Assembly (NCBI GenBank): GCA_946886805.1
Contig: CAMPJM010000275.1
Coordinates: 1-5,890 of the forward strand
DNA length: 5,890 nucleotides
Origin: an uncultured Flammeovirgaceae bacterium
GTDB lineage: Bacteria; Bacteroidota; Bacteroidia; Cytophagales; Cyclobacteriaceae
Direction of reading: 5' to 3'
A model generated the notes under the pieces. The model searched no databases, was not told the DNA's origin, and saw only the letters and a list, made by a program, of their open reading frames with translations. The translations under genes were made by a program, and so were the position numbers. The stretch's first letter is position 1. The number at the start of each line of letters is the position of its first letter. This document shows positions 1-5,795 of the stretch, piece by piece.

Positions 1-98
1 CCAATGCGATTGCAATGGATGTTTGATAAGTCGGGAAAATTTAATTGTAAAAAATTAGCGAAAGCGTAATTTTTTGTGGATTTGAAAGTGTTTTCCAT
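1..98 (-). CDS. 5' end of an unrecognised gene controlled by the SAM riboswitch (partial, leaves window)
   Basis: An ATG at 98-96 (minus strand) opens a frame that stays open for 32 codons to the window edge. The peptide begins MENTFKSTKNYAFANF and continues with LQLNFPDLSNIHCNRI. The start lies only 14 bases after the P1 helix of the SAM-I aptamer at 113-233, with no other ATG in the frame, so this is the natural target of the switch. SAM-I targets are usually methionine synthesis, sulfur assimilation or methionine transport genes, but I cannot match this N-terminus to MetX, MetY, MetF, MetE or MetH. The segment FLxLxFPDLSNIHxNRI has a flavour of some transposase N-termini, which would be odd behind a riboswitch. 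That is a weak impression only. No Shine-Dalgarno sequence is present, as expected in Bacteroidota; the region before ATG is A-rich. The position makes a real gene fairly likely; the function is unknown. Confidence 0.5.
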   Translation of the reverse strand, partial: MENTFKSTKNYAFANFLQLNFPDLSNIHCNRI

Positions 99-105
99 TT
101 TTATT

Positions 106-240
106 TAATTAATTTATATGCTCTGTCGGGATTTTGTATCCGGACTAGATCAGGAATTAGCACCTTGTCTATGACTATTTTAGCCAGGTTGCTAGAGTTT
201 CTTTGAGCCTGTCTCTCCACTCTTCTTTATAAATCAATTA
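106..240 (-). promoter_or_regulatory. SAM-I (S-box) riboswitch, with extended P1
   Basis: Read on the minus strand, 233 to 113 matches the SAM-I aptamer part by part. P2 is AGAGU pairing with ACUCU around a GGAGAGA...GAA kink-turn, followed by the invariant AGCAACC. P3 is closed by ACCU/AGGU, with an inner GGCUA-AAA-UAGUC hairpin. The core AAGGUGCUAAUUCC follows. Loop bases CAGG (211-208) pair with CCUG (154-151) as the known pseudoknot. P4 is GUCCGGAU/AUCCCGAC with one C-C mismatch. P1 is UUUAUA (233-228) with UAUAAA (118-113). P1 can extend to 13 pairs: 240-228 with 118-106, one G-U wobble, ending seven bases before the ATG at 98. The family binds S-adenosylmethionine and normally switches genes off when it is abundant. 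No terminator hairpin with a U-tract lies between aptamer and start, so control at translation initiation is inferred. Confidence 0.95.
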
Positions 241-253
241 TCGGAATAATTGA
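234..253 (-). promoter_or_regulatory. Hairpin abutting P1 of the SAM riboswitch, possible anti-P1
   Basis: A perfect 8-bp inverted repeat, on the RNA UCAAUUAU - UCCG - AUAAUUGA, ends exactly where the core P1 helix begins. Its 3' arm (241-234) overlaps the 5' strand of the 13-bp extended P1 (240-228), so the two helices cannot both form in full. This is what an alternative, ligand-free structure would look like. It is also possible that the hairpin simply stacks on a short P1. The pairing is seen directly; the switching role is inferred. Confidence 0.55.
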
Positions 254-273
254 CTTGGAAATGCAATGTTATG

Positions 274-292
274 GGATTTTGAAATAAAATCC
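274..292. repeat. Perfect 7-bp inverted repeat at the riboswitch promoter
   Basis: GGATTTT (274-280) and AAAATCC (286-292) are exact inverted copies around a 5-base spacer. The dyad touches the -7 box at 292-299 and covers the expected transcription start near 285. It could be an operator or a 5' hairpin. It is not a convincing terminator for the lipocalin-like gene upstream, because no T-run follows on the minus strand. Confidence 0.35.
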
Positions 293-299
293 AAATTTA
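292..299 (-). promoter_or_regulatory. Bacteroidota -7 box for the riboswitch transcript
   Basis: The minus strand reads TAAATTTG, a full match to the Bacteroidota sigma-ABfr -7 consensus TAnnTTTG. It lies about 40 bases upstream of the riboswitch hairpin and about 200 bases before the ATG at 98, so transcription would start near 285 and include the whole aptamer. No clear TTTG -33 element is seen at the usual distance, which lowers confidence. In AT-rich DNA such boxes also arise by chance. Confidence 0.5.
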
Positions 300-339
300 C
301 CTTTCCAATTAATTGCTTTAATATAACTTCAGAGATTGT

Positions 340-762
340 TTATCTCTTTAACGTTACAAAAATATCATCAAGAAGTCTTAATTCTATTTTAGTATCAGTA
401 GCATTATTTATGAGATATGACAATTTGAAATGGTCATTTTGATTATAAAGATGAAGGCTATCATTGCTGATTTTCCACATTAATTCGTTCTTAATAGTAT
501 CACTACTAAAAATACAACCGGGAAAACCTGATGCTTGAACTGAGACATTGCCATTATCCTTAAACATCATGTAGCCATTCATCTTGTCATTTGATTTTTT
601 GGCTAAATTTTGATTTTTAATCACCCATTGTGCATTCCATCTCCCAAGTAATAAAGTTTTATAATCTTGTGTTACTTTAAAAGCTGAGCAAAAACAAGAT
701 AAGAATACAAATAATAACAGGGAAACAAGTCCTTTTCCTTTTACCAGTGTAGTATATGCCAT
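340..762 (-). CDS. Small exported lipocalin-like protein (140 aa)
   Basis: This encodes a 140-residue protein with a hydrophobic signal segment at about residues 12-27. Export could be by signal peptidase I (CSA before F28) or as a lipoprotein at C23 (VFLSC); the lipobox is imperfect. The mature part opens with LLLGRWNAQW (residues 37-46), containing the GxW motif typical of the first strand of lipocalin-type barrels. It continues with strand-like blocks such as YMMFKDNGNVSV and ends in IELRLLDDIFVTLKR. The size and pattern fit the small lipocalin-like domain proteins common in Bacteroidota; no ligand can be inferred. I chose the ATG at 762 over a longer TTG-initiated frame from 819, because the extra 19 residues would sit ahead of a complete signal peptide. 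The gene lies 68 bases after the DUF4136-type gene in the same direction and may be co-transcribed with it. Confidence 0.75.
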   Translation of the reverse strand: MAYTTLVKGKGLVSLLLFVFLSCFCSAFKVTQDYKTLLLGRWNAQWVIKNQNLAKKSNDKMNGYMMFKDNGNVSVQASGFPGCIFSSDTIKNELMWKISNDSLHLYNQNDHFKLSYLINNATDTKIELRLLDDIFVTLKR

Positions 763-830
763 ATAATTCTTATGCGTAACAACAGGTAAACGGTATAGAT
801 TGACAAAGATTGTAATCAAATATTTTTTTG

Positions 831-1406
831 TTACATTCTTCCCTGGCTTATCTCGAAGCCTTCGGCCATTATTCGATATTGCTCAAATATGGACCTTACT
901 GCTCTTTTAATATACTTCTCATTATTGAAATAGCTGTTTCCAAACACGCCTGAAGCGTATCCCTGCCAGACGGTGTTGTTCTTTTTGGTATCGATAAGCT
1001 GAACTAAGATGGTGCCTTCTCTTAAATCAATTTTGACTGGATCGTATTTATCTTCACTAATCTCTTTTTCAATCCATTTATCTAATTCGGGCTGAACATA
1101 CCCTCTAAACTTCATGTCATCATAATAAATGGTGTATGCAACCAGTAACCGTGGTTTCTCTTTCGAAAATTTGTAACCCAGTATTTCCATTCTGTTTTGA
1201 ATGGCTTCTTCCAACAAAGGATTGAATGCCATTTGTGAAGAATCCTGGTTTACTTTGGCATTGTGCATAAAGTAAAATGAATTGTATTTTTTAAAATTGC
1301 CTCTATAATCGTAGTCATACTCAATTACATATTCGCGTCGCATGCAACCGAAAAATACAAGACAGATTAAGGGGATCAATAGCAGTAGGAGGGTTTTGTT
1401 ATTCAT
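831..1406 (-). CDS. DUF4136-family lipoprotein (191 aa)
   Basis: This encodes a 191-residue protein starting MNNKTLLLLLIPL, with a signal peptide and a lipobox-like LVFFGC ending at C21. The phenylalanine at -3 makes the lipobox slightly atypical. The mature part matches the DUF4136 pattern: YDYDYRGNFKKYNSFYF (30-46), an amphipathic LLEEAIQNRMEILGY (64-78), PRLLVAYTIYY (85-95), the EGTILVQLID block (130-139) after a short acidic insert, VWQGYASG (146-153), and a final helix with AVRSIFEQY (169-177). This family consists of envelope lipoproteins of unknown function, often made as part of stress or surface-remodelling regulons. A frame from a TTG at 1520 is longer but would overlap the upstream gene's stop and precede the signal peptide, so the ATG at 1406 is used. 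It lies 94 bases after the LTD gene with no terminator visible, so read-through is likely. Confidence 0.85.
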   Translation of the reverse strand: MNNKTLLLLLIPLICLVFFGCMRREYVIEYDYDYRGNFKKYNSFYFMHNAKVNQDSSQMAFNPLLEEAIQNRMEILGYKFSKEKPRLLVAYTIYYDDMKFRGYVQPELDKWIEKEISEDKYDPVKIDLREGTILVQLIDTKKNNTVWQGYASGVFGNSYFNNEKYIKRAVRSIFEQYRIMAEGFEISQGRM

Positions 1407-1500
1407 GGCTATAGAATTAAGAGAACTGTGTGTATTATAAATATAATCAACTGTTAAATAGAATGTTTCATCTACAACAATATTTATTATCAATTTTATT

Positions 1501-4128
1501 CTAAAAGTTTGTCCCCACAACTATAGGTTCTTTGATGACTTTAACCTCCCCGGAAAAGTCAAACAATTCCATGTACAACATATAAACTCCTATCTTCACA
1601 AACTCGCCTTGATCATTTATTCCCTCCCATTTCAAGAACCCTTCTTTTGAAAAGGATGCATCCTCTGTAATGGCGTAAACCTGTGTCCCCCCAAAATCAT
1701 AGATATAGACATTGCCCATATAGCTTTTGTTCTCAAAAGTGTATTGTATAATGGCATAGTCATCGATCCCATTGTTATCAGGGGTAATTATCCTCGGCTC
1801 TATATTAATCGAGGCCTTTGAAACCTTTAAACTCCGGGACTGTGAATTGAACATGCCCGGTGTAGCAAAATCAGCGGTACTTGCTGCAGAAGTCCAATTG
1901 TTTTGATCCTGCGAAGCCTTATCATATGAAATTCTTTCTAGGGACACACCGTCCTCCTGATTAATAATAGGTGAATGGTAGTTTTCATTATAACCTACGC
2001 TATCAACCACCTCATTCTTGTCGTTTAAAACTACTACCGTTCCGGCATCATCTGGAAAAGAGGGGTAGCCATTCATTTCTATCATCGGATTCCCAATGGA
2101 TTTGGGATAGTTTTGGTGGAGATTTGGAACATCAGTTGTTATTGCAACAAATCCCTGTGGTGCCAAAAGATAATTAAACCCACTTATTTGGTCCCTGTTT
2201 GAAATAATTGACAAACCTGATTCCTTTTCTACGTCAATGTTCGCAAGTGTCCAATTACGTAAATTTATATACGTACCAGTATTGTTATAAAGCTCTACGA
2301 AATCTACTCCCCCCGTTCTGGGGTTGAAAAGGATTTCATTAATCACAATGTCCCGGCTATCCGCAGTTTCAGGCAATCCAAACGTTATCCTATTATTTTG
2401 ATCATCAATGCTATTTCCATTGCAATCTTTTATATTCTTCACCTCAACAGTATATTCTACTGCTTTTTCCAATTGCGACGGAACTTTTAATATAATTGTT
2501 TTCCCTCTGGAATCCAAAGACATCTCCGGAAATATTTGCTCATTGTTTAAAAAGTATTGTGCTGCCAGAACAGAAGCAGGATCCAAAATTTCGTTAAACG
2601 TTAGCGTAAGAGAATCTACGGTTGGGAAAACAGATAATAAAATTGGCCCATTTTTGTCTGGCTTGCTTGCCATTATAGAATTAGGTTTGCCAGGCGTTCC
2701 TCCATCTAAGTTCTCTGAAACGCTCCAATTTTCGCCTGAGGAGCAGGGGTTGTTATAATCTATCATTTCCAATGAATAACCTCCCTCGTTTCTTATCGAG
2801 CTTTTATACCATTCTTTCGAATAATATACCTGATCTATAATTATTCCCGAGTTATCTATTAAGGTTAGGGCTCCATCATTATTATTTAAAGAAGGTATCC
2901 CTGGCACACCGCTGATCCTTCCAAAAGTTTTAAAAAGAAGCGTGTCTGAGGGAGAACATAATATTAGGTATTCTTGCGGTAATATTTCAGTGGGTCCTAA
3001 CTTCCCTTTACTCTCATCATCGGTGATAACCCAATCGGTAAGGTCTAAAACCTTGTCACTTTTATTATAAATTTCAATAAATTCTGCCTCCGGAAGACCA
3101 ACACGAGGAGTTGGATCGACCATTATCTCATTGATCACGATATCCCGAAAATCAGGCGTTTCCGGCTTGTAATACAAAAAGGGAAATGAAACAGAATGAG
3201 ATAAATTGCCCTCGGAATCGGCTATGTTACTAATATTCAAGATATATTTCTGGCCATTAATTAAAGGCGCTTCCAAAACCAAGCTGACCTCCGATGGATC
3301 TTCCATAACAGTGATGCTTTCAAAGTTTCCTGCTTCCGGAACGAGTTCAAAATTGGTGTTGTCGAGAGTGTGCTCAGCGGAAATGGGTTCAGAAAGTTCA
3401 ACCCATATATTTGTCGATGTAATGGGAGTTACGTCCAAAACTTTAGGAGGTATAGTGTCAACAAAAGCGTCCCCGCTAACTTTTATATCATCAAAATAAA
3501 AATTGTTGCTCCTTGTACTGGTATATTCGCAGTAGATGCCAAAATAATTCGCATTTATGGCTGTCAGATCTGTAATTTCTCCCTCTTTTTGGTATTGAGA
3601 AGTATCTTCTACCGCTGACCACAATGTCCATTTCCCCTCCGAATCTCTTGTAGCTCTAATTTTGCATTGGATTTTATCCTGGCTTAAACGTGCGTCTTCT
3701 CCATCAATAATTTTGGTTATTTCCTCGTTTTTTTCTTTGTACAGGCTTATGTCATCGTTGCTGCCACCGATCATTATAAAAAAGCTGTTTGTAGAAGAAG
3801 AGAGGATAGTGTCTTGCGCGGCGAGGTAGATTTTAGAGTAATTTTGTGAGGAGGGGTTAAAGTCCATTTCCAAATAAAACTCCCAGCTTGCGTTACTGAA
3901 AGCTTTTGAAGCAGTGACTAAATAACTTATTCCTGCCCCGGAATCATTCAGTTGCAATTGTGACTTTTCGCTGATCAGGAACTTGGTTTGACTGCCCGTC
4001 CATGAAGGATGCAGCGTGAAGTCACCATCACTGAAATCTTCGGTTACTTGGGTAAATGCCGATAAGGAGAAAGAGCATAAGATAATCAGCAATAGATTAA
4101 ATCTATTAAAAAAGAGTGGGTTGGCCAT
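1501..4128 (-). CDS. Secreted multi-domain protein with two Ig-like/lamin-tail modules (875 aa)
   Basis: Signal peptide at 1-24 (cleavage after LSA), then a jelly-roll/LamG-like region at about 28-220 ending in NNFYFDDIKVSG. Two copies of one module follow: a bacterial Ig-like domain of the SbsA/Big_5 type (about 224-320 and 490-585) and a lamin-tail domain (about 328-484 and 592-762). Both LTDs start with RDIVINEI, contain E/D-F-(I/V)-E-(I/L)-Y-N and a (D/N)W strand, and end in TPGxxNS. The C-terminal 100 residues form an Ig-like sorting-type domain: TPDNNGIDD (782-790), VYIYDFGG (807-814), KWEG (833-836), GVYMLYMEL (847-855). This recalls FlgD-type and type IX secretion type-B C-termini, but the canonical LPxGTYFY stretch is altered. 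LTD proteins of this kind are secreted or surface structural/adhesive proteins; no enzyme active site is visible. The ATG at 4128 directly precedes the signal peptide. Domain calls are by eye; the family assignment is good, the specific role unknown. Confidence 0.9.
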   Translation of the reverse strand: MANPLFFNRFNLLLIILCSFSLSAFTQVTEDFSDGDFTLHPSWTGSQTKFLISEKSQLQLNDSGAGISYLVTASKAFSNASWEFYLEMDFNPSSQNYSKIYLAAQDTILSSSTNSFFIMIGGSNDDISLYKEKNEEITKIIDGEDARLSQDKIQCKIRATRDSEGKWTLWSAVEDTSQYQKEGEITDLTAINANYFGIYCEYTSTRSNNFYFDDIKVSGDAFVDTIPPKVLDVTPITSTNIWVELSEPISAEHTLDNTNFELVPEAGNFESITVMEDPSEVSLVLEAPLINGQKYILNISNIADSEGNLSHSVSFPFLYYKPETPDFRDIVINEIMVDPTPRVGLPEAEFIEIYNKSDKVLDLTDWVITDDESKGKLGPTEILPQEYLILCSPSDTLLFKTFGRISGVPGIPSLNNNDGALTLIDNSGIIIDQVYYSKEWYKSSIRNEGGYSLEMIDYNNPCSSGENWSVSENLDGGTPGKPNSIMASKPDKNGPILLSVFPTVDSLTLTFNEILDPASVLAAQYFLNNEQIFPEMSLDSRGKTIILKVPSQLEKAVEYTVEVKNIKDCNGNSIDDQNNRITFGLPETADSRDIVINEILFNPRTGGVDFVELYNNTGTYINLRNWTLANIDVEKESGLSIISNRDQISGFNYLLAPQGFVAITTDVPNLHQNYPKSIGNPMIEMNGYPSFPDDAGTVVVLNDKNEVVDSVGYNENYHSPIINQEDGVSLERISYDKASQDQNNWTSAASTADFATPGMFNSQSRSLKVSKASINIEPRIITPDNNGIDDYAIIQYTFENKSYMGNVYIYDFGGTQVYAITEDASFSKEGFLKWEGINDQGEFVKIGVYMLYMELFDFSGEVKVIKEPIVVGTNF
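2336..2374 (-). repeat. Intragenic repeat, copy 2 (start of second lamin-tail domain)
   Basis: This 39-base segment is 29/39 identical to 3128-3166, exactly 792 bases (264 codons) away in the same frame. It encodes PETADSRDIVIN (586-597), against PETPDFRDIVIN (322-333) in the other copy. The conserved spacing and boundary show that the Ig-like plus LTD module was duplicated inside the gene. Confidence 0.75.
3128..3166 (-). repeat. Intragenic repeat, copy 1 (start of first lamin-tail domain)
   Basis: Partner of the segment at 2336-2374, marking the junction between the first Ig-like domain and the first lamin-tail domain. Differences are mostly transitions and third-position changes, so the duplication is old enough to have diverged while the protein junction was kept. 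Confidence 0.75.
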
Positions 4129-4148
4129 AGCTATTAGTATATGTAACC

Positions 4149-4156
4149 CAAAAATA
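4149..4156 (-). promoter_or_regulatory. Bacteroidota -7 box for the LTD gene
   Basis: The minus strand reads TATTTTTG, a full match to TAnnTTTG, with 20 bases between the box and the ATG at 4128. That implies a very short leader. A TTTTG lies 13 bases upstream of the box, closer than the usual -33 spacing, so the -33 element is unconvincing. The match suggests the LTD gene has its own promoter in addition to possible read-through from the OmpA-like gene. Confidence 0.45.
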
Positions 4157-4159
4157 TAA

Positions 4160-4193
4160 ATTATAATAACAAAATTGTATTATTATAATACAA
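4160..4193. repeat. Two overlapping AT-only dyads between the OmpA-like and LTD genes
   Basis: One inverted repeat pairs 4160-4169 with 4180-4189 (10 bp, ATTATAATAA type). A second pairs TTGTATTA (4175-4182) with TAATACAA (4186-4193) around TTA. They share bases and cannot form together. They lie just upstream of the -7 box at 4149-4156, where an operator would sit, and downstream of the OmpA-like gene's stop. With almost no GC pairs they are poor terminators, and repeats of this kind are common by chance in such AT-rich DNA. Confidence 0.3.
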
Positions 4194-4294
4194 AATAATA
4201 TGCCTCGCTTTTATCTAATAGTAAAGCTAAAATGAATGCTACAAAAAGCGTGATTGATCGGCTAAAGAACTCACATTATCTGAGCGCAAACGAC

Positions 4295-5569
4295 CTAATC
4301 TTCCAATATTTCAATTTCAACTCTTACGTTCTTTTTGGCATCTACGCTATATTTATCGTAGATCATCTTTTTACCACCCCAGCCCTGCACTTTCATTCTT
4401 TCCTCACTTATGCCGTTGGAAACCAGGTATTTTTTGATGGTGAGCGCCCTTTCGGTAGATAGTTTTTTGGCACTGCCATAGCCTGATTTATTTTCCTCAG
4501 TAATAACAAAAAAGTTTGGATTCTCTTCTGTCAATTTTATTATTTTGCCGCTTTTGTTGCCATTTGTATGGCCATGAATAATTATTTGGTAGTTTTCATT
4601 TTCTTTTAACATTTCCAATAGGCTGTTTAATTCATACTGCGAGCTGCTTTCCATAACTACCGCATCATTTCTAAAGAAAACGTTATACATGGTAGCGACA
4701 TCACCTGTTTTGAGTCTTTCCATAGGAAATTCAATTAGAATCGTATCTCCCCGCAAAAAGATATATGAACTGACACTATCCGCATTTAAGTCATTTAAAA
4801 TTAAATCATGCTGAACTTTTCTATATCCAAAAACATCCGCAATTAGTTGAATTGAATGAGATCCATTATCAGGGTCCTGAATCAAACTCAGTTCATGTGC
4901 GTCAACGGATTTTAAAAGTTTTGATCGTACCGGGTCAATAACCTGCACCTTGGCATTAATTTCCTTAAAATTTCTACCATAGACTACGTTGGGGTAAATT
5001 AAGTATTCATTTTCTTTTTTCTCGAATTCAATGGCATCAGTGCTCTTATTCAATACCTTATTAGAAGTAGCCAACGAAACTATAGTAGTTTCTGCTTCCA
5101 AAGCTGGAACCGCCTCTTTTTTGTCTTCCACTATTTCAGGTTCTTCTGATGCTATGCCTTCTTCAGCAACCGGGTTATTTTTATAGTCAAAAACCCATAT
5201 TCCCGGGAAAATATTTGTATCGGAAATAATTTTACTTCTTTCTGAAATAGAAGCTTCCAGATCATCTGTACTGTGCAAGTACACATAGAAGTAATTATTA
5301 TTTGCATTTAAACAATAGCGGGCAGGATATCCAGCTTTATTCGAATACTCAGTGAATTTTGCTGCGTTGCTCTTTAATGAAAAGACACCTACAACAAGAT
5401 ATATGCTTTCTTCCAGTAACGGACCTTCATTAGTCGTGTCTGTGGGCAGGAGATGGCCATTTTCAGAAGACGCAGAATTATAATCAATAGCATTGGTTAC
5501 AGAAACGGGCATACTGAAACTAGAAAAGGCCATAGCGGTGATCCAGATTATTCCCAGTAATTTTAACAT
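4295..5569 (-). CDS. OmpA-family periplasmic protein with SPOR-like N-terminal domain (424 aa)
   Basis: Signal peptide at 1-27 (cleavage near VTNA), with no lipobox. A SPOR-like domain lies at about 55-128 (IYLVVGVFSLKSNAAKF, AGYPARY, YFYVYLHS). An acidic Pro/Glu/Ala linker spans about 131-185. A beta-rich region at about 190-290 resembles the carboxypeptidase-regulatory-like domain of Bacteroidota OmpA proteins (IQLIADVFGYRKV). The OmpA_C peptidoglycan-binding domain covers about 295-424: NVFFRNDAVVMESSSQYELN, IIIHGHTNG (329-337), LSTERA (370-375), GWGGKKM (396-402), KNVRVEIEI (413-421). Compared with E. coli OmpA, the arginine that grips diaminopimelate is kept (R374), but the partner aspartate of GHTD is asparagine (N336). 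An insert of about 25 residues follows. The likely role is to anchor envelope structures to the wall; both SPOR and OmpA_C domains bind peptidoglycan in known families. Its own -7 box precedes it, and the LTD gene follows after 166 bases. The family is sure, the partner is not. Confidence 0.92.
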   Translation of the reverse strand: MLKLLGIIWITAMAFSSFSMPVSVTNAIDYNSASSENGHLLPTDTTNEGPLLEESIYLVVGVFSLKSNAAKFTEYSNKAGYPARYCLNANNNYFYVYLHSTDDLEASISERSKIISDTNIFPGIWVFDYKNNPVAEEGIASEEPEIVEDKKEAVPALEAETTIVSLATSNKVLNKSTDAIEFEKKENEYLIYPNVVYGRNFKEINAKVQVIDPVRSKLLKSVDAHELSLIQDPDNGSHSIQLIADVFGYRKVQHDLILNDLNADSVSSYIFLRGDTILIEFPMERLKTGDVATMYNVFFRNDAVVMESSSQYELNSLLEMLKENENYQIIIHGHTNGNKSGKIIKLTEENPNFFVITEENKSGYGSAKKLSTERALTIKKYLVSNGISEERMKVQGWGGKKMIYDKYSVDAKKNVRVEIEILED

Positions 5570-5596
5570 CGTGGTATTTTTTTATAAAATATTTTC

Positions 5597-5604
5597 CAAA
5601 TTTA
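5597..5604 (-). promoter_or_regulatory. Bacteroidota -7 box for the OmpA-like gene
   Basis: The minus strand reads TAAATTTG, identical to the box in front of the riboswitch, ending 27 bases before the ATG at 5569. A TTG at 5621-5619 lies 14 bases upstream, shorter than the usual -33 spacing. Position and perfect consensus make this the best promoter candidate for the gene. Confidence 0.5.
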
Positions 5605-5701
5605 TCTTCAAATAAAGCCAATTTCATCTATATTATTCTTGAAATGTTTCTGAAAACCTTTCATGTGTATATTTATTATCATATTGAATTACAATGACTT
5701 A

Positions 5702-5778
5702 GTAGTTCCTCTGAGGAGAATAGCGGTTAGAACAGCGAACTTTTGTAGGCTGAGGCAGCTCGTAAGATAAAAAACTAC
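5702..5778 (+). other. Unexplained dyad-rich stretch, possible structured leader RNA
   Basis: GTAGTT (5702-5707) and AACTAC (5773-5778) are exact complements that could close a 77-base domain. Inside are TTCCT-CTG-AGGAG (5706-5718, overlapping the closing stem by two bases) and GCTG-AGG-CAGC (5749-5759). The segment is richer in G and C than its flanks and contains no open frame of note. It matches no riboswitch, tRNA or attachment site I recognise. It lies 17 bases before a possible plus-strand start at 5796, so a leader role is possible but unproven. The strand is a guess. Confidence 0.25.
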
Positions 5779-5795
5779 CGAGAAATCACATTTTG

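Noticed and set aside
331..347. 6-bp inverted repeat AGAGAT/ATCTCT spanning the stop codon of the lipocalin-like gene, as a terminator
   Set aside because: The stem is AT-rich and short, overlaps the coding end, and has no U-tract after it on the minus strand.
763..819. 19-residue N-terminal extension of the lipocalin-like gene from a TTG start
   Set aside because: It would place MITIFVNLYRLPVV before a complete signal peptide. The ATG at 762 gives a normal export signal directly at the N-terminus.
1407..1520. 38-residue N-terminal extension of the DUF4136 gene from a TTG start
   Set aside because: It overlaps the stop of the LTD gene and buries the lipoprotein signal peptide. The ATG at 1406 restores a standard lipoprotein N-terminus.
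1971..3618. Plus-strand open frames inside the LTD gene
   Set aside because: They lie antisense to a long gene with clear domain structure and encode peptides with no recognisable domain or export pattern.
4200..4294. Terminator for the OmpA-like gene
   Set aside because: Only 4-5 bp stems such as CTCA/TGAG and GCTTT/AAAGC are found, without a following T-run in the right place.
4232..4462. Plus-strand 76-codon frame overlapping the 3' end of the OmpA-like gene
   Set aside because: Most of it is the complement of the conserved OmpA_C coding region, and the peptide has no family features.
5711..5740. Hammerhead-like CUGAGGA motif
   Set aside because: CUGANGA is present, but the required GAAA and flanking three-stem arrangement are not.
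5745..5765. TPP-riboswitch-like GGCUGAGGC
   Set aside because: The other conserved TPP blocks (ACCCUU, GAACCUGAU) are absent.
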